The translations under genes and the position numbers were made by a program. A stretch of DNA of 64,000 bases from Antedon bifida (Eukaryota > Echinodermata > Crinoidea > Comatulida > Antedonidae): NCBI GenBank assembly GCA_963402885.1, contig OY727100.1, forward strand, positions 7,179,501 through 7,243,500, read 5' to 3'. The notes below the pieces were generated by a model, which saw only the letters and a program-made list of their open reading frames with translations, had not been told where the DNA came from and ran no database searches. Shown in pieces: positions 45,901 to 59,696 of the stretch (within the stretch, counting starts at the first letter, position 1; each line of letters opens with the position of its first letter).

Positions 45901-48900
45901 ATTTTTCGAAAAAATTTCTGTGGTCCCCCGGAGGAAAATTTTCGAAAAATGGCCAAATTTCGACTCTTTTATTTTTTGACATAACTAGTAACTATGGCTC
46001 TATAAGATGATGTTAGCACAATATAATTGCATAAATGGCAATATTATACCATCATTTTCGAATTTTAAAAATTGGAAATCTTGTCCATTTTTCGAAAATA
46101 TTCCTATGGTCCGATGCAGGATAATTTTCGAAAAATGGCCAAATTTCAACCCATTTATTTTTTGACATAACTAGTTACTATGGCTCTATAAGACGATGTT
46201 AGCACAATATATTTGCATAAATGGCAATATTATAGCATAATTATTGAATTTAAAAAAGTGGAAACTTTTGCCATTTTTCGAAAAAATTCCTATGGTCCTC
46301 CGCAAAAAAGTTTTCGAAAAATGGTCAAATTTCGACCCTTTTATTTTTTCACTTAACTAGTTACTATGGCTCTATAAGATGATGTTAGCAAAGTATATGA
46401 GTATAAAGGGCAATATTATAGCATAATTTTTTAATTTTAAAAAGTGGAAATTGTTTCCATTTTTCAATAAAATTCCTATGGTCCCCCGCGTGAAAGTTTT
46501 CGAAAAATGACCAAATTTCGACCCTTTTATTTTTTTACATAACTAGTTACTATGGCTTTATAAGATGATGTTTGCACAATATATTTGCATAAATGGCAAT
46601 ATTATAGCATAATTTTCGAATCATAGAAAGTGGACATTTTGGCAATTTTTCGAAAAAAAATTTCTATGGTCCCCCGCAGGAAAATTTTCGAAAAATGGCC
46701 AAATTTCAATCCTTTTATTTTTTGACATAACTCGTTACAATGGCTCTATAATATGATGTTATCATTAATATATCTGTATAAATGGCAATATTATAGCATA
46801 ATTTTCGAATTTTGAAAAGTGGAAATTTTAGCCATTTTTTGAAAAAATTCCTATGGTCCCCCGCATCGAAATTTTCGAAAATTGTCCAAATTTCGACCCT
46901 TTTATTTTTTGACATAACTAGTTACTATGGCTCTATAAGATGATGTTAGCACAATATATTTGCATAAATGGCAATATTATAGCATAATTATTGAATTTTA
47001 AAAAGTGGGAATTTTTGCCATTTTTCGAAAAAATTTCTATGGTCCCCCGCAGGGAAATTTTCGAAAAGTGGCCAAATTTCGACCCTTTTATTTTTTGACA
47101 TAACTAGTTACTATGGCTCATTAAGATGATGTTAGCAAAATATATCTGTATAAATGGCAATATTATAGCATAATTATTTAATTTTTAAAAGTGGAAAATG
47201 TTGCCATTTTTCGACCCTTTTATTTTTTTGACATAACTAGTTACGATGGCTCTATAAGATAATGTTAACACAATATATGTGCATAAATGGCAATATTATA
47301 ACATAATTATTGAATTTTAAAATGTGGACATTTTGGCCATTCTTCGAAAAAAATCCTATGGTCCCACGCAGGGAAATTTTCGAAAAAAGGCCAAATTTCG
47401 ATCCTTTTATTTTTTGACATAACTCGTTACTATGGCTTTATAAGATGATGTTAACACAATATATGTGCATAAATGGCAATATTATAGCCTAATTATTGAA
47501 TTTTAAAAGGTGGACATTTTGGTTATTTTTCGAAAAAATACCTGTGGTCCCCGGAGAAATTTTTTTTTTTTTTTGACATACAGTAACTAGTTGCTATAGC
47601 TCTATAAGATGATGTTAGCACAATATATGTGCATAAATGGCAATATTATAGCATAATTATTATTATACATAATATTGGAACTTTAGAATGTGGAAATTTT
47701 GGCCATTTTTCAAAAAAATAATTCCTATGGTCCCCCGCAGGGAAATTTTCGATAAGTGGCCAAATTTCGACCCTTTTATTTTTTGACATCACTAGTTACG
47801 ATGGCTCTATAAGATGATGTTTACACAATATATGTGCATAAATGGCAATATTATAGCATAATTATTGAATTTAAAAAAGTGGGAATTTTTGCCATTTTTC
47901 GAAAAAATTCCTATGGTACTCCGAAAAAAAGTTTTCGAAAAATGGCCAAATTTCGACCCTTTTATTTTTTGATTTAACTAGTTACTATGGCTCTATAAGA
48001 TGATGTTAGCAAAATATATGTGTATAAATGGCAATATTATAGCGTAATTATTGAATTTTAAAAAGTTGAAAATTTTGCCATTCTTCGAAAAAAATTCCCA
48101 TGGTCCCACGCAGGGAAATTTTAGAAAAATGGCCAAATTTCGACCCTTTTATTTTTTGATTTAACTAGTTACTATGGCTCTATAAGATGATGTTAGCAAA
48201 ATATATGTGTATAAATGGCAATATTATAGCATAATTATTGAATTTTAAAAAGTTGAAAATTTTGCCATTCTTCGAAAAAATTCCCATGGTCCCACGCAGG
48301 GAAATTTTCGAAAAAAGGCCAAATTTCGAAACTTTTATTTTTTGACATAACTCGTTACTATGGCTCTATAAGATGATGTTAACACAATATATGTGCATAA
48401 ATGGCAATATTATAGCCTAATTATTGAATTTTAAAAGGTGGACATTTTGGTTATTTTTCGAAAAAATACCTGTGGTCCCCGGAGGAAAATTTTTTTTTTT
48501 TTGACATACAGTAACTAGTTGCTATGGCTCTATAAGATGATGTTAGCACAATATATGTGCATAAATGGCAATATTATAGCATAATTATTATTATACATAA
48601 TATTGGAACTTTAGAATGTGGAAATTTTGGCCATTTTACAAAAAAAAATTCCTATGGTCTCCCGCAGGGAATTTTTCGATAAGTGGCCAAATTTCGACCC
48701 TTTTATTTTTTGACATAACTAGTTACGATGGCTCTATAAGAAGATGTTAACACAATATATGTGCATAACTGGCAATATTATAGCATAATTATTGAATTTT
48801 AAAAAGTGGAAAATTTTGCCATTCTTCGAAAAAATTCCTATGGTCCCACGCAGGGAAATTTTCGAAAAAAGGTCAAATTTCGAAACTTTTATTTTTTGAC

Positions 48901-50780
48901 ATAACTCGTTACTATGGCTCTATAAGATGATATTGTCCCCCGCAGCGAAATTTTCGGAAAATGGCAAAATTTCGATCCTTTTATTTTTTGACATAACTAG
49001 TTACTGTGGCTCTATAAGATGATGTTAGCACAATAAATTTGCATAAATGGCAATATTATAGCATAAATGGTTACTATAGCATAATAAACATGCGCAAAGT
49101 CGAAAAATGCGTTCTGCGTATGTCAATTGTTATTTATTATGCTATAGTAAGTATCAAAATTGGGCATTTTTCGAAAACTTTTTTTCACAAAATGGCTAAT
49201 TTTCGACCCTTTCACTTTTTACATAAATTCTTACTATAGCATAATAAACATGCACAGAGTCGAATAATGGGTTCTGCGCATACTATAGTACAGGGATTTT
49301 CGACCCCTTTATTTGTAGACATAAATGGTTACTATTGCATAATAAACATGTGCAGAGTCGAATAATGGGTTCTGCGAATGTTAATTGTGCTATAATAACC
49401 AGTTTTATCGAAAAATACAAAGGTCGAAAATTGGGCATTTTTCGAAACAATCCCTCTACTATAGTACAGGGATTTTTTCGAAAAAGGCCAAATTTCGACC
49501 CTTTTATTTTTTGACATAACTAACTACTATGGCTCTATAAGATGATGTTAGCACAATATATTTGCATAAATGGTAATATTATAGCATAATTATTAAATTT
49601 AAAAAGTGGAAATTTTTGCCATTTTTCGAAAAAATTCCTATGGCCCTCCGCAAAAATTTTTTCGAAAAATGGCCAAATTTCAACCCTTTTATTTTTTGAC
49701 TTAACTAGTTACTATGGCTCTATAAGATGATGTTAGCAAAATATATGTGTATAAATGGCAATATTATAGCATAATTTTTTAATTTTAAAAAGTGGAAATT
49801 GTTTCCATTTTTCAATAAAATTCCTATGGTCCCCGCATGAAAGTTTTCGAAAAATGACCAAATTTCGACCCTTTTATTTTTTGACATAACTAGTTACTAT
49901 GGCTCTATAAGATGATGTTTGCACAATATATTTGCGTAAATGGCAATATTATAGCATAATTTTCGAATTATAGAAAGTGGACTATTTGGCAATTTTCTAT
50001 GGTCCCCCGCAGGAAAATGTTCATTTTATTTTTTGACATAACTAGTTACTATGGCTCTATAAGATGATGTTTGCACAATATATTTGCGTAAATGGCAATA
50101 TTATAGCATAATTTTCGAATTATAGAAAGTGGACTATTTGGCAAATTTCTATGGTCCCCCGCAGGAAAATTTTCGAAAAATGGCCAAATTTCAACCCTTT
50201 TATTTTTTGACATAACTAGTTACTATGGCTCTTTAAGATGATGTTAGCAAAATATATGTGTATACATGGCAATATTATAGCATAATTATTTAATTTTTAA
50301 AAGTGGAAAATGTTGCCATTTTTCGACCCTTTTATTTTTTTGACATAACTAGTTACGATGGATCTATAGGATGATGTTAGCACAATATATTTGCATAAAT
50401 GGCAATATTATAACATAATTATTGAATTTTAAAAAGTGGAAAATTTTGAAATTTTTCGAAAAAAAATCCTATGGAAATTTTCGGAAAATGGCCAAATTTC
50501 GACCCTTATATTTTTTGACATAACTAGTTACTATGTCTCTATAAGATGATGTTAGCACAATATATTTGCATAAATGGCAATATTATAGCATAATTTTCGA
50601 ATGTTTTTAAAAGTGGAAATTTTTGCCATTTTTCAAAAAAATTCTTATGGTCCCCCACAGAAAATTTTCGGAAAATGGCCAAATTTCAACCCTTTTATTT
50701 TTGACATAACTAGTTACTATGGCTCTATAAGATGACGTTAGCACAATAAATTTGCATAAATGGCAATATTATAGCATAAA
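42943..50780. repeat. satellite array, 187 bp monomer, about 43 copies
   Basis: Key words per monomer are CATAACTAGTTACTATGGCT, CTATAAGATGATGTTAGCAC, CATAAATGGCAATATTATAG, TGGTCCCCCGCAGG and TTTTCGAAAAATGGCCAAAT. Spacing is often exactly 187 (45,809-45,996 and 46,555-46,742-46,929), with shorter variants of about 130 and longer ones of about 200. A variant with GACATACAGTAACTAGTTGC and an ATTATTATACATAATATTGG insert returns near 44,705, 45,398, 47,577 and 48,504, which shows higher-order blocks. Short frames on both strands are repeat artefacts. Confidence 0.95.
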
Positions 50781-51650
50781 TGGTTACTATAGCATAATAA
50801 ACATGCGCAAAGTCGAATAATGCGTTCTGCGTATGTCAATTGTTATTTATTATGCTATAGTAAGTATCAAAATTGGGCATTTTTCGAAAATTTTTTTTCG
50901 CAAAATGGCAAATTTTCGACCCTTTCACTTTTTACATAAATGCTTACTATAGCATAATAAACATGCACAGAGTCGAATAATGGGTTCTGCGCATACTATA
51001 GTACAGGGATTTTTTCGAAAAATCGGCAATTTTCGACCCCTTTATTTGTAGACATAAATGGTTACTATTGCATAATAAACATGCGCAGAGTCGAATAATG
51101 GGTTCTGCGCATGTTAATTGTGCTATAATAACCAGTTTTATCGAAAAATACAAAGGTCGAAAATTGGGCATTTTTCGAAAAAAATCCCTCTACTATAGTA
51201 CAGAGATTTTTTCGAAAAAGGCCTTTTTATTTTTTGACATAAATGGTTACTATATCATAATAAACATGCGCAGAATCGAATAATGCATTATGCGCATGTC
51301 AATTATGCTATAGTAACCAGTTTTATCGAAAAATAAAAATTTCACCCCTTTTATTTTTTGACATAACTGGTTACTATAGCATAATAATCATGCGCAAAGT
51401 CGAATAATGGGTTCTGCGCTTGTCAATTGTGCTATAGTAACCAGTTTTATCGAAAAATGGCCATTTTTCGACCCTTTTATTTTTTGACATACATGTTTAC
51501 TATATCATAATAAACATATGCGTAGAGTCGAATAATGGGTTTTGCGCATGGTAATTGTGCTATAATAACCAGTTTTATCGAAAAATATAAAGGTCGAAAA
51601 TTGGGCATTTTTCAAAAAAATCCCTCTACTATAGTACATTTTTTCGAAAA
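49050..51650. repeat. hairpin-unit repeat family interspersed with the satellite
   Basis: Units contain GGTTACTATAGCATAATAAA, CATGCGCAGAGTCGAATAAT and GGGTTCTGCGCATG, and close with GTGCTATAGTAACC, so the two ends pair (clear at about 51,366-51,447). Units start near 49,069, 49,231, 49,328, 50,781, 50,943, 51,060, 51,246, 51,370 and 51,488. The blocks 49,010-49,480 and 50,720-51,190 are near-identical, about 1,712 bp apart. Confidence 0.85.
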
Positions 51651-51654
51651 TCAC

Positions 51655-52345
51655 AAAATGGTCTAAAACGTCTCCAAATGCGATTTGGAGCTATTCTGTA
51701 CACTTTGATGTTTTGTGTGAAAAAGTTTTGTCGAAATGCTCAAAATGGTCTAAAACGTCTCCAAATGCGATTTGAAGCTATTCTGTACACTTTGATGTTT
51801 TGTGTGAAAAGGTTTTGTCGAAATGCTCAAAATGGTCTAAAACGTCTCCAAATGCGATTTGAAGCTATTCTGTACACTTTGATGTTTTGTGTGAAAAAGT
51901 TTTGTCGAAATGCTCAAAATGGTCTAAAACGGTTTCAAATGTGATTTTAAGCACTTTGATGTTTTTGTGTAACCAAGTTTCATCGAAATGCACAAAATGG
52001 TCTAAAACGTCTCCAAATGCGATTTGAAGCTATTCTAAGCACTTTGGTGTTTTTATGTTAACAAGTTTTTTCGAAAATCACAAAATAGTCTAAAACGTCT
52101 CCAAATGCGATTTGAAGCTATTCTGTACACTTTGATGTTTTGTGTGAAAAAGTTTTGTCGAAATGCACAAAACATGGTCTAAAACGTTTTTAAATACGAT
52201 ATTAAGCTATTTTGTGCACTTTGATGTTTTGTGTGAAAAAGTTTTGTCGAAATGCTCAAAATGGTCTAAAACGTCTCCAAATGCGATTTGAAGCTATTCT
52301 GTACACTTTGATGTTTTGTGTGAAAAAGTTTTGTCGAAATGCTCA
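51655..52345. repeat. 87 bp satellite, about 8 copies
   Basis: GGTCTAAAACGTCTCC recurs at 51,660, 51,747, 51,834 and 51,921, then less regularly to about 52,262. Each unit continues AATGCGATTTGAAGCTATTC and TTGATGTTTTGTGTG. Because 87 is divisible by three, an 88-codon frame of 29-residue repeats appears; I regard it as incidental. Confidence 0.93.
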
Positions 52346-52369
52346 AAATGCTAAGAAATTTGCATTGTA

Positions 52370-53110
52370 TATGCATTTGCATTTTTAAAATATTGACCTC
52401 TGACCTCATGATAATATTATCTCAATACTGGTCCTACACACACACACTTAAAATTGTATGTTTATATTTACTCTAATGAATAAAAAAAAAACCACTGACC
52501 TCATAGTTTCATATGTCGATAAATACTGGTTGTACACACTTAAAATTGGTCTTAAATGGTTCGTAAAGTGTATGTTTCTATTTACTCTAATGAATAATTT
52601 TGACAATAAATGATAGTAAAGAGGACCTTTTGACCACTGACCTCATAGTATGTCGATAAATACTGGTTGTACACACTTGGTCTTAAATGGTTCGTAAAGT
52701 GTATGTTTCTATTTACTCTAATGAATAATTTTGACAATAAATGATAGTAAAGAGGTCCTTTTGACCACTGACCTCATAGTTTCATATGTCGATAAATACT
52801 GGTTGTACACACTTGGTCTTAAATGGTTCGTAAAGTGTATGTTATTTACTCTAATGAATCATTTTGACATCGAACAACAATAAATAGGTTATTTTGACTT
52901 CTGAAATTGTATAATAGTAACTTACCATGGAAATGTTTCAAACTTTACGAAAAATAAATAATCAATCTTGAGTGTACGACCAATTCATTAGAGTAAATAT
53001 AAACATAAACTTTATGAAAAATTTAAGACTAATGTTAATTAGTGTGTATGACTAGTATTTATTGAGATAATATTATGAGGTCAGAGGTCAATATTTCAAA
53101 AAATGACTTT
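52370..53110. repeat. 130-145 bp direct repeats plus an inverted copy
   Basis: CCACTGACCTCATAGT, GATAAATACTGGTTGTACAC and TTACTCTAATGAAT recur near 52,490, 52,635 and 52,765. The complement of the leading copy (52,380-52,475) lies at 52,985-53,105, so the block has inverted ends (AAATATTGACCTCTGACCTC and its complement). No ORF. Confidence 0.8.
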
Positions 53111-55065
53111 TCCTGCCATATTTTGACAAACATTTTCATTAGAGCAAATAGAAATATGTATGTTAAACAATCTAAGAAAAAATTTAAAATAAAAGAAAAA
53201 CGAGTCTAAACAGTTTTCCCCAAGATGGATTTTTGTCGATTTTGGATATGTTATTCTCCATACAATTTTTTCTTTTGTTCCTTTTTGCCCCGGTTAAACC
53301 CTTCAACTACCATACTATAGTTGCAAATTTGGGTTCTAATCTTCCCGACTTCAACATAATTTAGTGTTATGTATATTATAGATTCGTCTAGAGGTGTCAA
53401 TTACCATTTACTGTGGCTCATGAACTTAGTATCTGGTCTCCCCCCCCCCCCCCCACCCTATTTCAACATGCTGGATCATTTTATTACCATTTTCCATAAA
53501 GGGCAGCATAAGTAAAATACAGTACACTACATGAAAATCTGCAGTATATGTAATTTAGCAAAATCTCTCTACTGCAAATGCCAATATTTTGGTACAATTT
53601 TTCCACTGGAAAGATGACAAATTAATGTTTTTTCTTGGTTCTTCTATTTATCTATTAAAATTGTGAAAGGAATTTTCTTTTTAGTTAAAATATTAGTTAA
53701 ATCAATCTAGATGCACAAAAGTTCTCCATTGTTACAAAAGTGTAGTTTTCAAATAAAGTAGAAGGCGAAATGTAAGCATGGACACATGGGTAAGCATCTA
53801 GAAAGAAAGTAGAACATTGTGTTAAAAATGAAATCCTTCTTAAAGGATGAATACACTTATGAAAGTTTAGAGACTAAAATGTTTCTCTAACTACAAAAAG
53901 TTTCATTAAAACAAACCCAAGACATACAGTCACAGTATATTCTAAACAATTTAGAAGTTTGAGGTATTTTGTGGAATGCAGTCTCCTCATGTTCAATTAA
54001 AATAAGAAAAAGCTTTGTTTACAATTTGTTAGAGATTTTGTTTTGTTTTTGGAGCTAGACTAAATCTCCATTGCTCAATTTTGTTTTGTAGGAATGTTCT
54101 GCAACCAACATATCACATTTGCTTTAGTATCTGGTATCCACCTTTGATAGCGCTCTGCTACCATAACCAATGAGCTTTCCGCCTTGAGCCATAATATCCA
54201 ACAAGCCTTGCAGCCACTAGATATTTGTTCGCTTGTTAATAAGCACCATTTTATGTAAGTTTATACTAATTCTCAAGAGAGGCCAATATAACAATGAAAT
54301 AAACACACAAAAAACAAGAAAATTGTATTGCACTCATATTTATTATTGTTGACCCACTGTTATTCAGACTTAATATTGATCATAAAATCAAGATCAAATG
54401 ATCAGGTAAAAAGTTCATATCACCAGACAATTCATGTACTACTAGTATATACAATGTCACTAATGCAATTTATGACAAATTCTGTATTTCATATATATAA
54501 AAAATATAATTTAATTAATGTAATCAATTAATAAAAACAATTGCACAAGACTCACCTACAATATATGAAACTGATATGCATACATAAAATACTGAATATT
54601 GTTATAAAACACAAATTATATGTTATAATATTACTGTACACAGCATACTGTAAGTGCATCATATACAGTTATACAGTAGTATATTTCTACTATAGTAATA
54701 ATATATATATATATTGATACATTTAAGCAAACATGTAGATATATTTATACTGTCAATATTTTGTTATCAACGTTTATTTCAATTTGTTGATGAAAATGAA
54801 AAGGATTTCAGATGGGATTTGAACCTTTATAATACAGAATACCACAGATCTTTAATTCATGTAAGACCTTGTTTTATACAAAAAGCACCATAATTACAAT
54901 CAGTGGAGTCTGTGTTTTGGTTTAACTCAGTTCAAAACAATCAAAACAGTGTTTTTACATGCATATTGTATGTATTTCAATACCACAGTAAATGCAGCAC
55001 CACATATTTTTTTGATTGATGATTATCACAGTTTTCACTGTGCACTTATGTGTGTAATTATTTTC
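53110..55065. other. AT-rich non-coding DNA
   Basis: No gene recognised. A run of 15 C lies at 53,440-53,454. A 67-codon frame at 54,328 has no domain. Confidence 0.5.
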
Positions 55066-55067
55066 AC

Positions 55068-55765
55068 GCTGCTGCTTTAGCCAGCTACGTCCCAAGAGGA
55101 CTACTCATTCAGAAGCTAAAGCAACCAGCAGTTATAGTTCTAGAGGCTGATGTTTTTGGTAATTTGTAAACTAGGACAGGTTATGCTAAAATTACAAACC
55201 ACAAAGCACGTCTGGGAGAAGAGAGTCTGTAAAAAAATGTGCTGATAATACAGTATTATAGATGCATGTAGACAGTAATCTGACCTAGGTCAGTATTATA
55301 ATAATTCACTGTCAAATAATCAAAACATTATTCTGGTATTTACAATGAGTAACATTTGACTGTCAATCTAAACCGATATTATAATACGGTACTCTAATTT
55401 GCTGTCAGATAATCATTGAATTATTATCAAACAGTACATATAATAGTAAAGTTTTTGTTTGTAATAGGATACAATTTGTTCACAGATTTAGGCTTGATGA
55501 AGATTTAGACTTGACCTTAGCAATAAAATAAACTAAAGTGACAGAAATTGAGTCTGTTTAGTATAATAAAGTAATATTATTTAGACATCATTTTTATTTA
55601 AATTATTTAATAAGCACATTATCTTTTACAGATTCAGTATTTTTTATTTTTCAATTTCAATTGCACAATTATGACATATCAAAGTATGAATTCTTGTTGT
55701 ATTTTACTTTAAATACAAAAGTTAAGTTAAATTATTTTTATCGTTTTACACATTTACCAGCAAAA
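55068..55765. repeat. 0.7 kb duplicated segment, copy 1
   Basis: Matches 61,475-62,190 in direct orientation, for example GGACTACTCATTCAGAAGCT, GTTCTAGAGGCTGA, CTGGGAGAAGAGAGTC, GATAATCATTGAATTATTAT and GTGACAGAAATTGAGTCTGT. Several small indels separate the copies. No coding content recognised. Confidence 0.85.
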
Positions 55766-57225
55766 ACTGAAAAAATGTAAAAAATTGTGTCAATAAAAAT
55801 GTATAGAATTTGGTAAAAGAACTGCTGTGTCATACCCTTTTTTATCTGTCACCAGATATTCACAACTTTATAAATACCTTTATCTTGCAATCATTTCAAG
55901 ATCTGATTTAATTTTATTATCTCTTGCTTCTTGTGATACTGTAGTCTTATTTTCATTTTTATTGTTTTGTATTTTTAATTAAGTTTTAACTGGACTTCAA
56001 GGAATTGAATGAATATCCAATAATGAATGATTACTATCTATTTATAAATCTTATATAGTTATAGCATAGTAATTAAAACCTTATCAATACATTTATTTAC
56101 TTTAACAAAATCTCCTGCTGCATACAAATCTATAATATTAATATTGAGTGGCCCTGCAGTTCTAATAAAACTTGACTTGACTAAAGCAACTGAATATAAC
56201 TGAACGGCGCACACAACATTTTGACACAAGCTTAGTTCTTTTTAGTTACCTTCAGTTCCTTTAGTTCTATTTTTTTTCAGTACTGAGTGCAACTGAAAGG
56301 TTTGGATTTCGTCACACCTGCAGTAAGGGTAGCCATGAACAGCAGCGACCAGTTTAATGTTAAGCACACATGCATACTGGTTCCTATACAACTACAAATA
56401 CTGTCATGCCCGCTTTCTGGTTACAATCAGTTCCAGTGTTGACATAAGCGCTCGTTCACTGGTTCCATTTAGTTGTTTGAACATTCGACATAAGTGCACT
56501 TGAGCAACTAGTTAGTTGAGTTGGGTTGTGTTGAGTTCTGTGTTGACATAATAGCATAGCCTATGTAAATATCTGAACGTAATTGGTTGAAACTGCATCA
56601 CATGACTACTGCTGCGAGGATCGTAAATCGTATATTTGACTGTGTAATTTTCGTGTGGCAACACTCACGTTTGGCGATAAATAAACAAGTCAACTGAGTC
56701 TTGAACTCGCGAAGATTAGTCCACTTCATCACGAGACAATGTTTTACCTGCTGCGCCATGTAACTTGCTTGAAGAAATTAATCAACTAAACTTTTTTAAA
56801 CTATGCATACATAGCGCACTCATTTGTTATTCACCCTCTATAGATGTGACGAAAGACTGTTTGTGATTGGTCAATAGGTAGTAACCTGGTACGCGAGGCG
56901 TGCTGAACATCCAGTGATTCGGCTCGAGGAAGACGTCTTATTATTTATTCGGCCTACCTGATATTGATAATATTATTATTAATAATGTAGGCTTATTGAT
57001 GGAAATTCTTCTGTTATTATATTTAAATGACCTAGGCCTCAGTGTATATACTTTATTGCCAAGGAATCATTAATTAGTAATTATCTGTATATTATTCTTC
57101 GCAAGGTAAGGTGAATGCCACGCCTAACTATAGGCAGGCTTATTACATAAAGATGGCCTAGCTACCCGACCCAGTAGATATTCTACTTGTTGTTGGCTAT
57201 ATAATATAACAGATATCGCCTTTTA
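55766..57225. other. AT-rich non-coding DNA
   Basis: No gene or strong repeat recognised. The stretch around 56,200-56,950 is less AT-rich than its surroundings and holds ordinary unique sequence. Confidence 0.4.
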
Positions 57226-57227
57226 TA

Positions 57228-57355
57228 TTGGTAAAATATAAGATTTTACATCCACTTGGGAATGATATTATGCTCTTGAGAATTACATTTCCCTCAGCTA
57301 GCGCTTCGGAAAATATTCATTCCCTTGGGGATGTCAAATCTTATATTTTACCTCT
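57228..57355. repeat. inverted repeat, 35-40 bp arms
   Basis: GGTAAAATATAAGATTTTAC and ATCC-CTTGGGAAT at 57,231-57,265 answer ATTCCCTTGGGGATG and AAATCTTATATTTTACC at 57,317-57,352. It could be a short MITE. A 94-codon frame runs across it and has no domain. Confidence 0.7.
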
Positions 57356-58003
57356 AAGCAGGCAATATCTGTATAATAGTACACAAATGGCAAAAATAAA
57401 ATTGTTAGTTCCACATCTGAGATGTTTTATGAAGGGGGTTACTATAAATGTGCTATTACACACCTTGGAACACTTGGAACACAAAACTGAAAATGACCAA
57501 TTTAAAAAATAAAAACACAATAGTCAGCTCAAGAATTCTATAATGGATTGGATGTGAAACTAACAATTTTCTTTTATTTACCCTTAAAATATTATAATAA
57601 TCAGTGATTAATAAAAACGTTGGATTTGACTGGTCAAAAAGTTGATTCTACCGGTGGTCTTTATTTTAAGAAAAGAACTACTGTAAAAGATTTGGGTTCC
57701 AAATATACAGATGCCTCCTTTTTTCCTTCAATGACCTTACACCAAGTTATATCCTAAAAATACTAATTACAAATTATCTACATTAATACTTATTTTCTAA
57801 TTTAAAAAATCAATTTCAAATTTAAGCATAACATTATAATATTGTCTAAAAGTGATTAAACGAAAGTACTTTTGTGAAAAAAAAAATCAAATATTGAATG
57901 ACATCAATGATAAATTTAGCTACATACAACGAAGACATGTGTTTTCCTTGGAATACCTCACCAAAATTGCTTTCGCCTCAAGAACGACTATTACTATAGC
58001 CAT

Positions 58004-58202
58004 TTATGTTGGACAACATGGATTATCCAATATAAGTAACACATCAATACCATGAAGTTCAATTAAGTCCATGATAAACTGACGGTCACCAATAGGATCT
58101 AAACCCATTGATTTCATGTGATCAGATGTCAATGCCTTGTCTTGTGTCATTGAAATGTCAAGTAGAGTTTGGAATATATGATTGTTCATCTCCAAGAAAA
58201 AT
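58004..58202 (-). CDS. terminal exon of an unrecognised minus-strand gene
   Basis: After the acceptor TTATACAG (minus strand, ending 58,203) the frame reads [17 protein letters not shown] and [20 protein letters not shown], ending DNPCCPT at a TAA. The composition is typical of a globular, helix-rich C terminus. AATAAA on the minus strand near 57,658 could end the message. I do not recognise the family. It may be the 3' end of the gene whose upstream exon is at 63,488-63,707. Confidence 0.5.
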
Positions 58203-59016
58203 CTGTATAATATAAAAAATAAATATAAATTTGGGGGAAAAAACCCAGTTGAATGATTTCTAACATCAATTTAAATGTTGTAACATTTGTCACGTTTGTC
58301 ATAAATGATGCACAAGTTTGATTGGTTCTGTATTGGTAACTGTTGACCAGAGAGTATTGTCAACTCGATGATTGTCAATAAAATTTTCAAAAAATTAACA
58401 TGTACAGTACGGTAGTTGTGCATTGTATTCCAACCTTTGACTCAAATCCCAGGGCATGTACCTAGCTCCATAATTTCTGTCATAATTGGTCTCAAATTGT
58501 TTTAAATATACATTTATTTTTAACTTAAGACAATTGACCAACCTACAAGCAGTAAAAGGTACAGGATTGGTTGGTATGAAAAACAACTAAATAGCATTCT
58601 ATAGCTGCTATACACATTATTAAAATCTGCCAAGATAAACTATTATACGTCTAAAGTTAATTCCGTGCTGCAACCAAAAGAACTATTTAAATTGGTTTCC
58701 AATTTGTTTTAGGCCATCTGGTAAAAATCCTATCGTTCAATCCTGTTCCGATTAACAAGAATACAATAACTTCTCATAATAATTATGTTAATAATATTTT
58801 AGAAATGATAACACAAAGTTGTACAAAAAAACATATCAAAAGAAAATTACATTCAAACGTCTGTAGTTTAAATTTGTTTTACTGCTTTTGGCTCATGACC
58901 TTTTCAAAATTTTATTCGTTCATTTAAGTATTATTGAGTTGAATAAAATATTTACATACTATCTTCAAATAATCAACATAATATACAAATGAATTAATAC
59001 TAAGCAAAAAACTAGA

Positions 59017-59237
59017 TTAAAATAGTTTTATCCTAATTTTAGTACAACAAATATTACAATTTGATGTAGCGCCTATACACAATAACAACATGGCGTCAAT
59101 TACGGAAAGCACGTTTCTCTCTGAGGGTTCCAATAAAATATTGTTTTCACCATGAAAGCAGTGTTTAGGAACCACATTAAACATTACGGATGTTAGATTT
59201 AATAAGGTTGTTGCTTGTAGCAAATTATGGATGGTAT
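59017..59237 (-). CDS. 73-codon open frame after a splice acceptor (doubtful exon)
   Basis: The minus-strand acceptor TTTTTGCAG precedes DTIHNLLQATTLLNLTSVMF and the frame stays open to TAA at 59,017. It is rich in Cys near the end. If it is a terminal exon it competes with 58,004-58,202, so it may be an alternative end or a chance frame. No family recognised. Confidence 0.25.
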
Positions 59238-59696
59238 CTGCAAAAATATGAAGACAAAATAATGTGACTAAACTACAATATTCACCTCCCTTGACACTGA
59301 TTGATACCACTCTCCTGGCAAGTACGTTAGCATTGTTTAGCACATTCACTAGGCCTAGGCCCTATAAGCAAAATCTGTTTTGTGCAAGCTATGTGCTACA
59401 CTGAAATTGGTTAAATATTGATATAATCAAATAAATTATATTTTATTGTAATAACGAATTTTGCCAGGAAAAATGTACACAGGGCCTACATTAGGGCCTA
59501 CTCAATCATTCTTAAGTACTTGCTAGGACTAAACTCTAGATGATATTATGAGCCCAAATGTCCCAAGTAACTCTACTTAATAAAGACAGTATACTAGGTA
59601 TTAAATAATTTTGGACATTGTAGACTTTCTTCAAAAGGGTTATTCCAAAATGGCTTCATTGGTCAACTTATAACTATGGTATGGGATAACATAAAT

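Noticed and set aside
43114-51283. Numerous 60-75 codon ORFs in the satellite on both strands
   Set aside because: All arise from the 187 bp and hairpin-unit repeats.
51678-51944. 88-codon protein with 29-residue repeats
   Set aside because: Consequence of an 87 bp satellite period; no start context or splice signals.
57228-57512. 94-codon ORF
   Set aside because: Begins inside an inverted repeat and shows no recognisable domain; too weak to call.
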